A DNA stretch of 44,416 bases from Clostridiales bacterium CHKCI006 (GTDB lineage: Bacteria > Bacillota_I > Bacilli_A > Erysipelotrichales > Coprobacillaceae): positions 1 to 44,416 of the forward strand of contig FCNA01000157.1 of assembly GCA_900018345.1 (NCBI GenBank), written 5' to 3'. This document shows, in pieces, positions 26,869 to 35,035 of this stretch; position 1 is the first letter of the stretch, and each line of letters begins with the position of its first letter. The notes under the pieces are model-generated. The model had not been told where the DNA came from. It saw nothing but the letters and a program-made list of their open reading frames with translations, and ran no database searches. A program made the translations under genes and the position numbers.

Positions 26869-27756
26869 TTATGCCTGCTTGACAAGTTCTAGATTTTTCT
26901 TCATTCTGGCATATCTTTCCTGCCCATAAGTCAACATGGATGGATCATAGGGAATACGTGCCAGTCCCCATAAGCTCCATAAGTAATCGATGAAGACTTT
27001 ATTGGCAAAGAAGCGCTGCCAGATCTCAGCAGTCGGTTCAAACTGAAAGTAATGATACAGTAAGGTATGATCCTGCTCATGGTTGTAGTCAGCTTCGATA
27101 GAAAGATCGGCCAGATCCCAAAGCGGGTCATTCATGCCAGCATATTCCCAGTCAATCAGATACATGCGATCTTTGCTGCGGATCCAGTTTTCACATAAAG
27201 GGTCGTTATGGCAAGGGACGAGCTGTTCATCCGCTAAGTGAAATTGTTGCTGGAGATCAAGAAAGATCTCTTTATAAACCGCATAGTCATCAAAAAAAGC
27301 GACTTCGTTGGCTTCAATGCATTTTTCATATTCGCGTGCAGTACCAGCGACATCAAAAGGAATATGCGTATTGACCTGGCACTGGTGTAAGGTCTTGAAG
27401 ACTTGAGCAGCTAACTGAATGTTGTCAATTCGGCGCATGCTGAAAGGATCCATGGTAATGGCATCCTGGATATAAGGGGTAATTTTCTGACCCGAGGTAT
27501 CAATATATAGAATTTGCGTATCGATGTTTAACGCGCTGGCCAGACGATTGGCGACAATCTCATTTTCACGATTGATGATTCCTTCAGTACCATCTCCTGG
27601 TAAACGGAATACCAGATCGTGCTTGGCTGTACGTACGTGATAGCTATGATTCGTCATGCCTCCTAAACGCTCGATCGACTGGAATTGATCATCCTTGAGT
27701 ATCTTAAGTGAAAGTTTCTGAATTTTTTTGATATCATGATTGATAATTTCCCGCAT
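26869..27756 (-). CDS. licA: Choline/ethanolamine kinase, LicA-like
   Basis: LicA phosphorylates choline with ATP, the first step in decorating surface glycans with phosphocholine. The 295-residue aminoglycoside-phosphotransferase-fold protein has GGMTNHSYHV in the N-lobe, the catalytic Brenner motif VPCHNDPLCENWI and the metal motif LIDWEYAGMNDPLWDLADL. ATG 27756 follows AAAAGGAGG by six bases; the ATG at 27780 lies upstream of that site. It is divergent from the cytidylyltransferase gene at 27968, with both promoters in the shared gap. Confidence 0.88.
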   Translation of the reverse strand: MREIINHDIKKIQKLSLKILKDDQFQSIERLGGMTNHSYHVRTAKHDLVFRLPGDGTEGIINRENEIVANRLASALNIDTQILYIDTSGQKITPYIQDAITMDPFSMRRIDNIQLAAQVFKTLHQCQVNTHIPFDVAGTAREYEKCIEANEVAFFDDYAVYKEIFLDLQQQFHLADEQLVPCHNDPLCENWIRSKDRMYLIDWEYAGMNDPLWDLADLSIEADYNHEQDHTLLYHYFQFEPTAEIWQRFFANKVFIDYLWSLWGLARIPYDPSMLTYGQERYARMKKNLELVKQA

Positions 27757-27810
27757 GATATGCCTCCTTTTTTTAACCATCTTTTAACAAATTTGAAATA
27801 CACATGTCAT

Positions 27811-27839
27811 ATTGTAAAGTATAGGTTAAAAAAATACAA
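27811..27839 (-). promoter_or_regulatory. Promoter of licA-like gene
   Basis: On the minus strand TTGTAT (27839-27834), a 17-base spacer and TACAAT (27816-27811), about 55 bases before the start. Confidence 0.6.
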
Positions 27840-27925
27840 GTAAAATAATAAAAAACAACCATCTTGTGACAAAATTCAGAGCATACGTTTTTTTTCTTAT
27901 TTTCAGCGTATTTTATGTCAAATAA

Positions 27926-27934
27926 TGGTATAAT
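27926..27934 (+). promoter_or_regulatory. Extended -10 promoter of licC-like gene
   Basis: TGGTATAAT at 27926-27934 is a perfect extended -10 element; no good -35 box is visible. It lies 33 bases before the ATG. Confidence 0.5.
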
Positions 27935-27967
27935 AGGATTGTTACAGCGAATTTGGAGGGAAAAGGA

Positions 27968-28813
27968 ATGAATGAACTAGATGTGCTCATTGAGCTGGCG
28001 CGACATCAACCTAAGAATATACAAAATGCCAGTCAGACCATGTTAGCTGATTTACAGCAACGCGGATTAGTGAAGGATGACTTGACATTGACTGAAGCAG
28101 GCTACGCTTATTTAGAGCCTTACCGGGTGAAACGGGCAGTCCTGATTGCTGCCGGGTTTGGCAGTCGCATGGTGCCATTGACTTATACAACACCGAAGCC
28201 TTTGATCAAAGTACATGGTCGCCGCATCATTGAAACCTTGTTGGATGCACTTCTGGCTGCCGGTATTGAAGAGATCATTATTTGCCGCGGCTATTTAAAA
28301 GAAACATTCGATGTATTAAAAGACAAATACCCGATGATCCAGTTTGTGGAAAACCCGGATTATGCTTCCTGCAATAATATCAGCAGTATCTATTACTGCC
28401 GTGATTATTTGTCTCAGGCTTATATTCTGGAGTCGGATCTGTTTTTATATAATCCTGATTTGATCCGTCCTTATGAGTATCGGACCAATTATATCTCTAA
28501 ACCGGTGGAAAAGACCGATGACTGGTGTTTTGATGTGAAAGGAGATATCATTCAGTCGGTGTCTATCGGCGGTGAACATTGTGAGCAGATGTATGGTATT
28601 TCCTATTGGCAGGCAGATGATGCCCAAAAGCTGGCTGAAGATCTGAAAAATGTTTTTGAATCAGAAGACGGAAAAAATCTATATTGGGATGAAGTGGCTT
28701 TAAAAGTACATCCTGAACATTATACGCTTGCTGTTCGACGTGTTCAGGAAGGTGACATCATTGAAATCGATACTTATGATGAGTTAAAGGCCATCGATCA
28801 TAGTTATCAATAA
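27968..28813 (+). CDS. licC: LicC-like phosphocholine cytidylyltransferase with N-terminal winged-helix-like domain
   Basis: A 281-residue protein. Residues ~55-281 are a nucleotidyltransferase with AAGFGSRMVPLT (61-72) and TPKPLIKVHGRRIIE; this domain should make CDP-choline from CTP and phosphocholine. Residues 1-50 look like a small winged-helix domain ending in LTEAGYAYLEPY, a pattern seen at the end of MarR-type wings. ATG 27968 is chosen over TTG 27953 because GGAGGG lies seven bases upstream. Its divergent partner is the LicA-like kinase. LicD, which transfers phosphocholine, is not in the window. Confidence 0.85.
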   Translation: MNELDVLIELARHQPKNIQNASQTMLADLQQRGLVKDDLTLTEAGYAYLEPYRVKRAVLIAAGFGSRMVPLTYTTPKPLIKVHGRRIIETLLDALLAAGIEEIIICRGYLKETFDVLKDKYPMIQFVENPDYASCNNISSIYYCRDYLSQAYILESDLFLYNPDLIRPYEYRTNYISKPVEKTDDWCFDVKGDIIQSVSIGGEHCEQMYGISYWQADDAQKLAEDLKNVFESEDGKNLYWDEVALKVHPEHYTLAVRRVQEGDIIEIDTYDELKAIDHSYQ

Positions 28814-28840
28814 AATGTCTGGGATTTCCAGACATTTTTT
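28812..28840. terminator. Bidirectional terminator between licC and cps operon
   Basis: AAAATGTCTGG (28812-28822), loop GATTT, CCAGACATTTT (28828-28838) and further T residues. It overlaps the final codons of both convergent genes. Confidence 0.9.
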
Positions 28841-29558
28841 AATAATAGCCGTAGCCGTAACGCTGACTGGTCAAAGGGACCTTGGTCATGATGGTGCCTA
28901 ATAAATGCACATTATTTTGCTTGAGGATAGAAATAGCTAAACGTGCCTGACGGCGGGTCGTATCCTGCGTTGAAAGGATGAACAGTGTGCCGTCCACACT
29001 GCGGCCGATAGGCACAGCATCACTCACCGAAAGAACAGGTGGACAGTCTAACAGCAGAAAGTCATAGCGCTCTTTGAGATCGGCAATGAGTTTTTTGAAG
29101 AGCTGTGAGCTAAGAATTTCAGCTGGATTAGGAACCAGGGTACCGGAAGTCAGAACATGCAGTGGGTACTGAAGTTTCGTGTGCTCATATTTTTGGATGG
29201 CTTTTTCGGGATGGCTATCATGATCACGTAAGTGAAGCAAGGTGTCAGTCAGTCCAGAGCGATTGGAGAGCTTCAAGTATTTATGAATCTGGGGCTGACG
29301 CAGGTCGCAGTCTATTAATAACACACGGGCGTATTTCATGGCGAAAATAAAGGCCAGATTTAAAGCTGTTGTGGTTTTGGCTTCAAAAGGCTGACAGGAG
29401 GTCAGCGCGATGGCTCGAGCGGAGGCATCTAAACTGGAAAACTCGATATTGGTTCTGATACTGCGATACACTTCCTGATAATCAAACTGACGATGCCGAT
29501 GGTTTAGCTCAAGGACATTGATGGCCTGACGTGCTTTTGGGGAATGTTGTTTTTTCAT
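28839..29558 (-). CDS. cpsD: CpsD/CapB-family BY-kinase
   Basis: A 239-residue bacterial tyrosine kinase that pairs with the Wzz-like CpsC to control polymer length and export. Walker A' VLLIDCDLRQP (79-89), Walker B FLLLDCPP, and the C-terminal tyrosine cluster YGYGYY for autophosphorylation are present. The Walker A segment is odd: SCQPFEAKTT (54-63) keeps the lysine and threonines, but the usual glycines of PGEGKST are F58 and A60. ATG 29558 follows AAGGAGGAG. Its start overlaps the cpsB stop (ATGA). It is the last gene of operon E. Confidence 0.9.
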   Translation of the reverse strand: MKKQHSPKARQAINVLELNHRHRQFDYQEVYRSIRTNIEFSSLDASARAIALTSCQPFEAKTTTALNLAFIFAMKYARVLLIDCDLRQPQIHKYLKLSNRSGLTDTLLHLRDHDSHPEKAIQKYEHTKLQYPLHVLTSGTLVPNPAEILSSQLFKKLIADLKERYDFLLLDCPPVLSVSDAVPIGRSVDGTLFILSTQDTTRRQARLAISILKQNNVHLLGTIMTKVPLTSQRYGYGYY

Positions 29559-30349
29559 GTGGATCTCCTCCTTAAGAAAAAGAACCATTGTTTAAGACGG
29601 GATGGTCTTGCAAGTGTGGTTGGCTGCAGTGTCCGGTCTTGAATAATGGCAAGTGGATTGGCATAGAAGAGTTTTTCAAGCTCCTTGGCCGGGTAATGCT
29701 GAACGAGTTTTTGCCAGCAGTCCGCCAGATTCGGACAGCGGGGCGCAGTGGCACGATGGGTGTCGCTGGCAATCAGATGGACAAGATTGTGTTCGAGCAG
29801 CGTATAGGCATTTTTTTGAAAAACAGGGACGTGTTTGTATAAAAAGCTGGTGCTGTTCACTTGGACATAACAGCCCATCTGGATGCAGGCAGCGATGCGA
29901 TCACAATCGATCCCCTGATGAAAATAACGTTCTGCATGTGCGATGATGGGGGTGTATCCTAAGAGGATAACTTCATAAAGCCAGTCTTCAAAATGATGCT
30001 CGTGAGGCTGGATTCCTTTGCGGACGTCGAATTCACATAAAAGATAATGGGAATCAGCCATTGGTATCAACGATTGACCGATGTTGGCAGAGTGGAGCAT
30101 GATCTCACTGCCAGGATAAATGTCAATGTGATACATCTTGGCAAGATTCTTGAGTTCAGCAATGCGTGCGAGATCCTTCTTTAGCACTTCCGGACCATCA
30201 ATGCCCGGTAAGAGATGGGGGGTTGCAATAATGGCTTCAATGTGCTGAGATCTCGCCAACGCCAGGGCTTGCTTGGCTTCTATGATGGAGGGCATGCCAT
30301 CGTCGATCTGCCAGGCATAGTGTCCGTGAGTATCAATGAAGGGCGGCAT
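29555..30349 (-). CDS. cpsB: CpsB/CapC-type tyrosine phosphatase (PHP family)
   Basis: A metal-dependent phosphatase that dephosphorylates the CpsD tyrosine tail. The 264-residue PHP-fold protein has the N-terminal metal motif DTHGHYAWQIDDG (6-18), ATPHL, and later PGSEI, IIAHAERY and ASDTH metal-ligand segments. The more common form of the first motif is DIHSH..PGIDDG. There is no clear ribosome site before the ATG; its start lies within the end of cpsC, so coupling is likely. Confidence 0.9.
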   Translation of the reverse strand: MPPFIDTHGHYAWQIDDGMPSIIEAKQALALARSQHIEAIIATPHLLPGIDGPEVLKKDLARIAELKNLAKMYHIDIYPGSEIMLHSANIGQSLIPMADSHYLLCEFDVRKGIQPHEHHFEDWLYEVILLGYTPIIAHAERYFHQGIDCDRIAACIQMGCYVQVNSTSFLYKHVPVFQKNAYTLLEHNLVHLIASDTHRATAPRCPNLADCWQKLVQHYPAKELEKLFYANPLAIIQDRTLQPTTLARPSRLKQWFFFLRRRST

Positions 30350-31001
30350 AATCGGGAATTAGACCTAAAACAGGAATTTCCAGCAGCAGCTCAACTTCTT
30401 CCTGATTATGAAGATGATCATCCATCAGAAATTGCCCGCAAAAGAGAAGCGTGCTGAATAATAAACCAGCTAAAGCGCCCATCCCCAGATTGAGCCAGAG
30501 GTTGGGGGAAGAAGGATAGGCAGGAATCTTGGCTTGATCGACGGTTGTCATAGAAGGAATTCCCATGTTTTCGAGCGCATCATAGAAAACATCGAGGGTC
30601 GTACTGACAATACGATAACTCACCACAGGATCTTTTGTATCAGCTTCTAAAACGATCATGGCCGCCTCGTCATCACGCTGCACATGCAAACTGTTTTGGA
30701 TCATGGCACTATCCATATCGAGTTCACTGGCAACCTGATCAATAATGGTATTGCCTTTGATCAGGGCGATATAGCTATTCAGCATGGACTGATTCGCGTT
30801 GATCTGGGTGTAGTCGAGTAAGCCATTATCCACTTCCGGGCGTGGAAAGATCCGTGCACTGGATGTGTAGAGGCGGGGAATGAAAAGCATGGTGGCCAAA
30901 CTGGCCAATGCCATACCGGCTAAAAGAGATAAGCCGATCCATTTGAGTCGAGAAGCAAGAAAGTGCAATAGATCAGGCAGATGAATTTCAGTGAAGGGCA
31001 T
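30333..31001 (-). CDS. cpsC: Wzz/CpsC-type chain-length and kinase-activator protein
   Basis: A 222-residue membrane protein with two membrane segments, near residues 20-42 and 170-192, flanking an extracellular domain. The proline-containing AKIPAYPSSPNLW just before the second segment is the typical Wzz motif. It works with the BY-kinase CpsD to set chain length. AAAGGAG precedes the ATG by eight bases. It overlaps the upstream flippase by 14 bases and cpsB by 17. Confidence 0.9.
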   Translation of the reverse strand: MPFTEIHLPDLLHFLASRLKWIGLSLLAGMALASLATMLFIPRLYTSSARIFPRPEVDNGLLDYTQINANQSMLNSYIALIKGNTIIDQVASELDMDSAMIQNSLHVQRDDEAAMIVLEADTKDPVVSYRIVSTTLDVFYDALENMGIPSMTTVDQAKIPAYPSSPNLWLNLGMGALAGLLFSTLLFCGQFLMDDHLHNQEEVELLLEIPVLGLIPDYAALH

Positions 31002-32385
31002 GACGATACTCCTTTCGATAAAGTTGCCAGGACTGTAGATAGTCCTGTTTTTTACATAGCAGATAGATGATCAGGGCACATAAATAAAGACTTAAGGCAA
31101 ATAACCTATTCAAAGTCAGGTTAGATAGGATAAACAAGCTGACGAGACCCAGTTCTAAGATCCAGTCCTTCCAATAAACAAAGGGAATGCTTTTTTGCAG
31201 CTGGTATTCGCAATAGAGACAGCGAAAAGCGTAGACGATGACAATATTGAGCACTGCCAGGGTGAGATGGTGCACGATCAGCAACGCATAGAGACCAAGC
31301 AAGAAACTGAAAGCCAGCGAATAGAGATTCGCTCTCAGGATCACTTTTTCCTGTCGTAAGGCTTTGAGATAGGTGTTGATCAGAAGGGACATCTTGCTTT
31401 CGAAAAGGCATAAGGGAAAAAGCAGTGCCAGATAGACAAGGCTATCCTGATATTGGGGCAGCCAGAAGGCGATAAACTGTTCTAAAGGATAATAGATCAC
31501 CAAAAGAAAGACGATGGCAAACATCAACGCATTGCGTAAAAGCGGATACCAGATGGCCAGTTTTTCAGGTCTGAGCCGTTTGAGAACAGGAAAGAGGACC
31601 ATGCTCATGGCCTGGATCAGCACGGTCAATAGGTTCGCCATGCTTAGACCCAGACTTACCTGACCAAAGGTGTAGAGATCCCATTCTTTTTCAATTCCCC
31701 AGCGTACAAGACCAATCATCAAAGCACCGCTGATAGTCGCTAACATGAGCTTACTGCCGTCTAGCCAGTTTTCTTTGAGTTCAATGCGCAGGACGGACCA
31801 GGATGGCGGTCGAGAGAATAAGATGGTTCGTGCCAGATAGCCGGCATAGAGGAGTCCGGCAAGCCGACTGATCAGATCAAGCCCAATCAATCGGGTCACA
31901 TTCAATCCGCCGCCTAGACCTAAAAGGAGAACGCTAAAGGCATAGCTGAGTTTTTCAGTGAGCGTCAGCCGGGTATAGGCATCGATCTTTCCTGTTGTCT
32001 GCAGTAAATAGCTGATCCAGATCTTAGGAACCGTCAACAGCAGCGCTAGAGCCAGATATTGAAAGAGAAGATCATGCGTCAAGATCACTAAGCCCAGGGA
32101 AAGCGTCAGACAGAGACCGCCTAAGAACCAGAACTGACCGGCTAATCTACGATGATCCAGCTGTGCGAAAGAATAGCCGCCATAACGAAGATAGATGCCA
32201 TCTGCCAGTCCTAAATGAAGATAGGGAAGATAGGCGGCGTAAAACAAATAAAGCTGGAAGTAGTTATACTGACTGACGGATAGCCAGCGGGGAATCAGAA
32301 AGAGTGTCAGACTGGATACGCCCAGGCTGGTGAGATTTGCCAGTAAGGCAAGCAGGATCTGACGAATCATCAGTTTAGATGTCAT
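30988..32385 (-). CDS. Oligosaccharide flippase-like membrane protein, third copy
   Basis: A 465-residue polytopic protein with about 12-14 hydrophobic segments and a MOP-superfamily layout (LFLIPRWLSVSQYNYFQLYLF near the N-terminus fits the Wzx region, quoted here only as RWLSVSQYNYFQ). It probably exports the nonulosonate-containing repeat unit of operon E. It is less typical in sequence than the flippases at 10928 and 20575. The ATG at 32385 lies within the end of neuB with a weak ribosome site, suggesting coupling. Confidence 0.8.
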   Translation of the reverse strand: MTSKLMIRQILLALLANLTSLGVSSLTLFLIPRWLSVSQYNYFQLYLFYAAYLPYLHLGLADGIYLRYGGYSFAQLDHRRLAGQFWFLGGLCLTLSLGLVILTHDLLFQYLALALLLTVPKIWISYLLQTTGKIDAYTRLTLTEKLSYAFSVLLLGLGGGLNVTRLIGLDLISRLAGLLYAGYLARTILFSRPPSWSVLRIELKENWLDGSKLMLATISGALMIGLVRWGIEKEWDLYTFGQVSLGLSMANLLTVLIQAMSMVLFPVLKRLRPEKLAIWYPLLRNALMFAIVFLLVIYYPLEQFIAFWLPQYQDSLVYLALLFPLCLFESKMSLLINTYLKALRQEKVILRANLYSLAFSFLLGLYALLIVHHLTLAVLNIVIVYAFRCLYCEYQLQKSIPFVYWKDWILELGLVSLFILSNLTLNRLFALSLYLCALIIYLLCKKQDYLQSWQLYRKEYRHALH

Positions 32386-33412
32386 CCCAGCTTAACAGAT
32401 CATCCGCTTGTTTGTCTTTGTTGAGCTTTCTGCCGACCACAGCTTCTAAATAGAGCGGAGAAATACCGGTACCGGGGCGTTTCGCCATGAGATCTTGGAC
32501 TTCTAGGCGATGATCTTTTTTGAGGTCATGTCGTAAAACGAGTGAGCGGCGTGCCTGAAGCCGAGCATTGGCTTCGCAAGCCAGTACGGTTTTGTTTCTT
32601 TCTCCTAAGATGGACTGGATCAGGCGAAAGTTTTCCACCGCTTGGTGGAAATCTTCGACATCACCGGCATGGTAATGGTCGTTTCCAGGCAATTGTTTAT
32701 CCATCGTAAAGTGCTTTTCAATGACCGTGGCACCTAACAGGTAGGCGGTGCTGAGCACCTGCATCGTCGCATCAGGAAGCGTATGATCACTGTAGCCAAT
32801 TTCCAGATCAGGATAGACGGCTTTTAGATAGGGGATAGCTTCGAGATGGGCATCCTGGTATTGGCAGGGATAGGAAAGGACACAGTGCAGCAGGGTGATT
32901 TTGGGACAACCGTTTTCTTTGAGCACATGGACAGCCTGATCGATCTCATAGAGATAGCTGGCGCCGGTAGAGAGCATGACGGGTTTTCGCTTCCGGGCAA
33001 TATAACTTAAAAAGGGATGATTGGCGAGATCAGCCGAAGCAATCTTATATATATCCACCATTTTTTCTAAGTAATCCGCGGCTTCTTCATCAAATGGTGT
33101 GGACATGAAATCAAGTTGATATGCTTTGGCGTAATGATAGAGTTCTTCGTATTCTTCTTTACCGAATTGATCAAATTTCTGAAAAAGAGCGTGTTGAGAA
33201 GTGGTGGGTTCTTTGCTGAGATCCCAATAGGCGGGTGAATGGCGACTGGCCAGGGTATCGGCCTTGTAGGACTGAAATTTGACGGCATTCACGTTCGCTT
33301 TGGCACAGGCTTGAATGTAACGCTTAGCGGCCTCAAGTGGACTGATGCCGAGTGTTTGGGCACTATCATAATAGTTGACGCCGATTTCAGCGATGAGATA
33401 AGGTGTTTGCAT
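32375..33412 (-). CDS. neuB: NeuB-family nonulosonic acid synthase
   Basis: NeuB-type enzymes condense phosphoenolpyruvate with a six-carbon amino sugar to give a nine-carbon acid (sialic, legionaminic or pseudaminic). The 345-residue protein has the TIM-barrel start LIAEIGVNYY, the KFQSYKADTL segment, STPFDEEAADYLE, IGYSDHT, EKHFTMDK and a C-terminal SAF domain with RPGTGISPLY. The exact acid cannot be decided from the sequence. GGAGGA precedes the ATG; it overlaps the upstream fusion gene by 26 bases. Confidence 0.92.
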   Translation of the reverse strand: MQTPYLIAEIGVNYYDSAQTLGISPLEAAKRYIQACAKANVNAVKFQSYKADTLASRHSPAYWDLSKEPTTSQHALFQKFDQFGKEEYEELYHYAKAYQLDFMSTPFDEEAADYLEKMVDIYKIASADLANHPFLSYIARKRKPVMLSTGASYLYEIDQAVHVLKENGCPKITLLHCVLSYPCQYQDAHLEAIPYLKAVYPDLEIGYSDHTLPDATMQVLSTAYLLGATVIEKHFTMDKQLPGNDHYHAGDVEDFHQAVENFRLIQSILGERNKTVLACEANARLQARRSLVLRHDLKKDHRLEVQDLMAKRPGTGISPLYLEAVVGRKLNKDKQADDLLSWDDI

Positions 33413-35024
33413 AAGATTCCTCCATGGTTAATTCATTAATAAGATGCATGAGATGCTGACGTCCCTGACGCAAGGGGTGTTGGATGAGCTTGCTATGCCA
33501 GGCCTGTCGTTCTTCTGGTGTCGATGTCAGCATAAAATCAAGTGTATTTTTCAAGAGATGCTGACTGGGCTGAAAACCGAGATAGTAGAAGCCGTTTTCA
33601 TTAGAAATAAAACGATGCGCTTCTTCGCGAGCGTTTTGCGCGATGGATACGGTAGGGACGCCAAGCATAGCGAGTTCATAAGCCGTGCGTCCCCGCGAAG
33701 TAAAGGCCAGATCGGCCTGACTCATGAGTTCGGGCATATTCTCGACATCGTAAACGATACGTAAGTGATCAGATTGTTTTGTCAGCAGCTGTTTGACATG
33801 CTGCTTGGCACGGCCCAGAACGACGGTAAACTGGTATTTTTGATACGTTGGATCCTGAATCAGTTCAAGCAGCTGATCGGTATAGTTTTGCGGATCGGCT
33901 CCTCCAAAAGCAATCAGGATAGATTTGACTTCAGGGGCGATCGTGATGGGTTGATAAAGCAGGAAGAGCTTTGGGGCGAGATAATAAGCAGGGCCGGTGC
34001 GTACATGGGCCAGTCGGGAGTTCTCGTACAGCGCATTGATCACGAGATCGGCAGCCAGGATCCCCTCGCCGTCATCCTCAAAGTTAATGATCTTGGTCTG
34101 GGGCATGAGGGCTCTTAAACCGAGCATATAATCGATCGATGTATCCAAAATATCATTGATCCATAGATCATAATGGGTCTTTTGGATATGTTCATATAGA
34201 TCTGAGAGTCCATGAACACCAATGAGGTGATGAGTCGTCGAACCAAAGATATCCGGTGAAGTCTGTAAAGTATCGTAATAAATATCAGGCTTACTGTTCA
34301 TTTCATCAGCGAGTTCCAAGGCACGATAGATATGCCCCAGGCCCCGCTGGTGATTTCCATTGACATAGAAAGCGACTTTGGGATCGTGCATCATCAGTCT
34401 GGCGAGCTGTAGATCCGCAAAGGTATCAATATCCAGTGCTTCCTGGCTGGACAGCGCATAAACACCTACTTTTGGACCTAGACGTGAGTCTTGGGTAATA
34501 TACTTTCGTTTTGTAATAAGAAAAGCACCCGTTTCTTTATACCAGGCCGGTAGATACTGACGATTCAGGCGTTTTTCATATGCCGGAACAAGCTTTCCTG
34601 CATCCGTTTTTTGCCAGGCCAGATGGGGATCGTTCACGACAGAGATCATCGTATCCCAGTCTTCTTTAAGCATTTTCTCAATCGCCCCATCCAGACTTTG
34701 AACAGTGAGAGTCGGGCTGGTAGGCTGCATGGTGACTATGATTTCTGCCTGGGTGTAAGCCAGGGCATGGGCGATCACCGCATCCAGGGTGGTATCGTTT
34801 TGACAGAGTGATTTCGGTCGTTCAATAAAGTGGATCTGCCGCTGTTTAGCGATGATGTTCATTGCCGCTGAATCGCTGGAAAGATAGACTTCCTGAATAT
34901 AGTGACTGTTTAAGGCATGATCAATGGCATAGTCGATCATGGGGCGACCCTGAATCAGTCGCAAATTCTTATTGGGGATACCGACCGAACCGGCTCTGGC
35001 CGGGATGATGGCAGCAATCTTCAT
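33387..35024 (-). CDS. NeuA-PseG fusion: CMP-nonulosonate synthetase and UDP-sugar hydrolase-like
   Basis: A 545-residue two-domain protein. Residues 1-~210 are a NeuA-type cytidylyltransferase (IIPARAGSVGIPNKN, LSSDS, QPTSP) that activates the nine-carbon acid with CTP. Residues ~215-535 are a PseG-like GT-B domain, with GLGHIYRALELA carrying the catalytic-type His231 and a late ELAMLGVPTVSIAQNA donor-site segment; PseG removes UDP from 2,4-diacetamido-2,4,6-trideoxy-altrose. So pathway steps before and after NeuB are joined in one polypeptide. GGAGGA precedes the ATG. Confidence 0.88.
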   Translation of the reverse strand: MKIAAIIPARAGSVGIPNKNLRLIQGRPMIDYAIDHALNSHYIQEVYLSSDSAAMNIIAKQRQIHFIERPKSLCQNDTTLDAVIAHALAYTQAEIIVTMQPTSPTLTVQSLDGAIEKMLKEDWDTMISVVNDPHLAWQKTDAGKLVPAYEKRLNRQYLPAWYKETGAFLITKRKYITQDSRLGPKVGVYALSSQEALDIDTFADLQLARLMMHDPKVAFYVNGNHQRGLGHIYRALELADEMNSKPDIYYDTLQTSPDIFGSTTHHLIGVHGLSDLYEHIQKTHYDLWINDILDTSIDYMLGLRALMPQTKIINFEDDGEGILAADLVINALYENSRLAHVRTGPAYYLAPKLFLLYQPITIAPEVKSILIAFGGADPQNYTDQLLELIQDPTYQKYQFTVVLGRAKQHVKQLLTKQSDHLRIVYDVENMPELMSQADLAFTSRGRTAYELAMLGVPTVSIAQNAREEAHRFISNENGFYYLGFQPSQHLLKNTLDFMLTSTPEERQAWHSKLIQHPLRQGRQHLMHLINELTMEESYANTLSHR

Positions 35025-35035
35025 GTGTGCTCCTC

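Noticed and set aside
33765-34118. A 117-residue plus-strand frame
   Set aside because: It is antisense to the NeuA-PseG fusion, which has clear domain motifs; the frame has no ribosome site or recognisable features.
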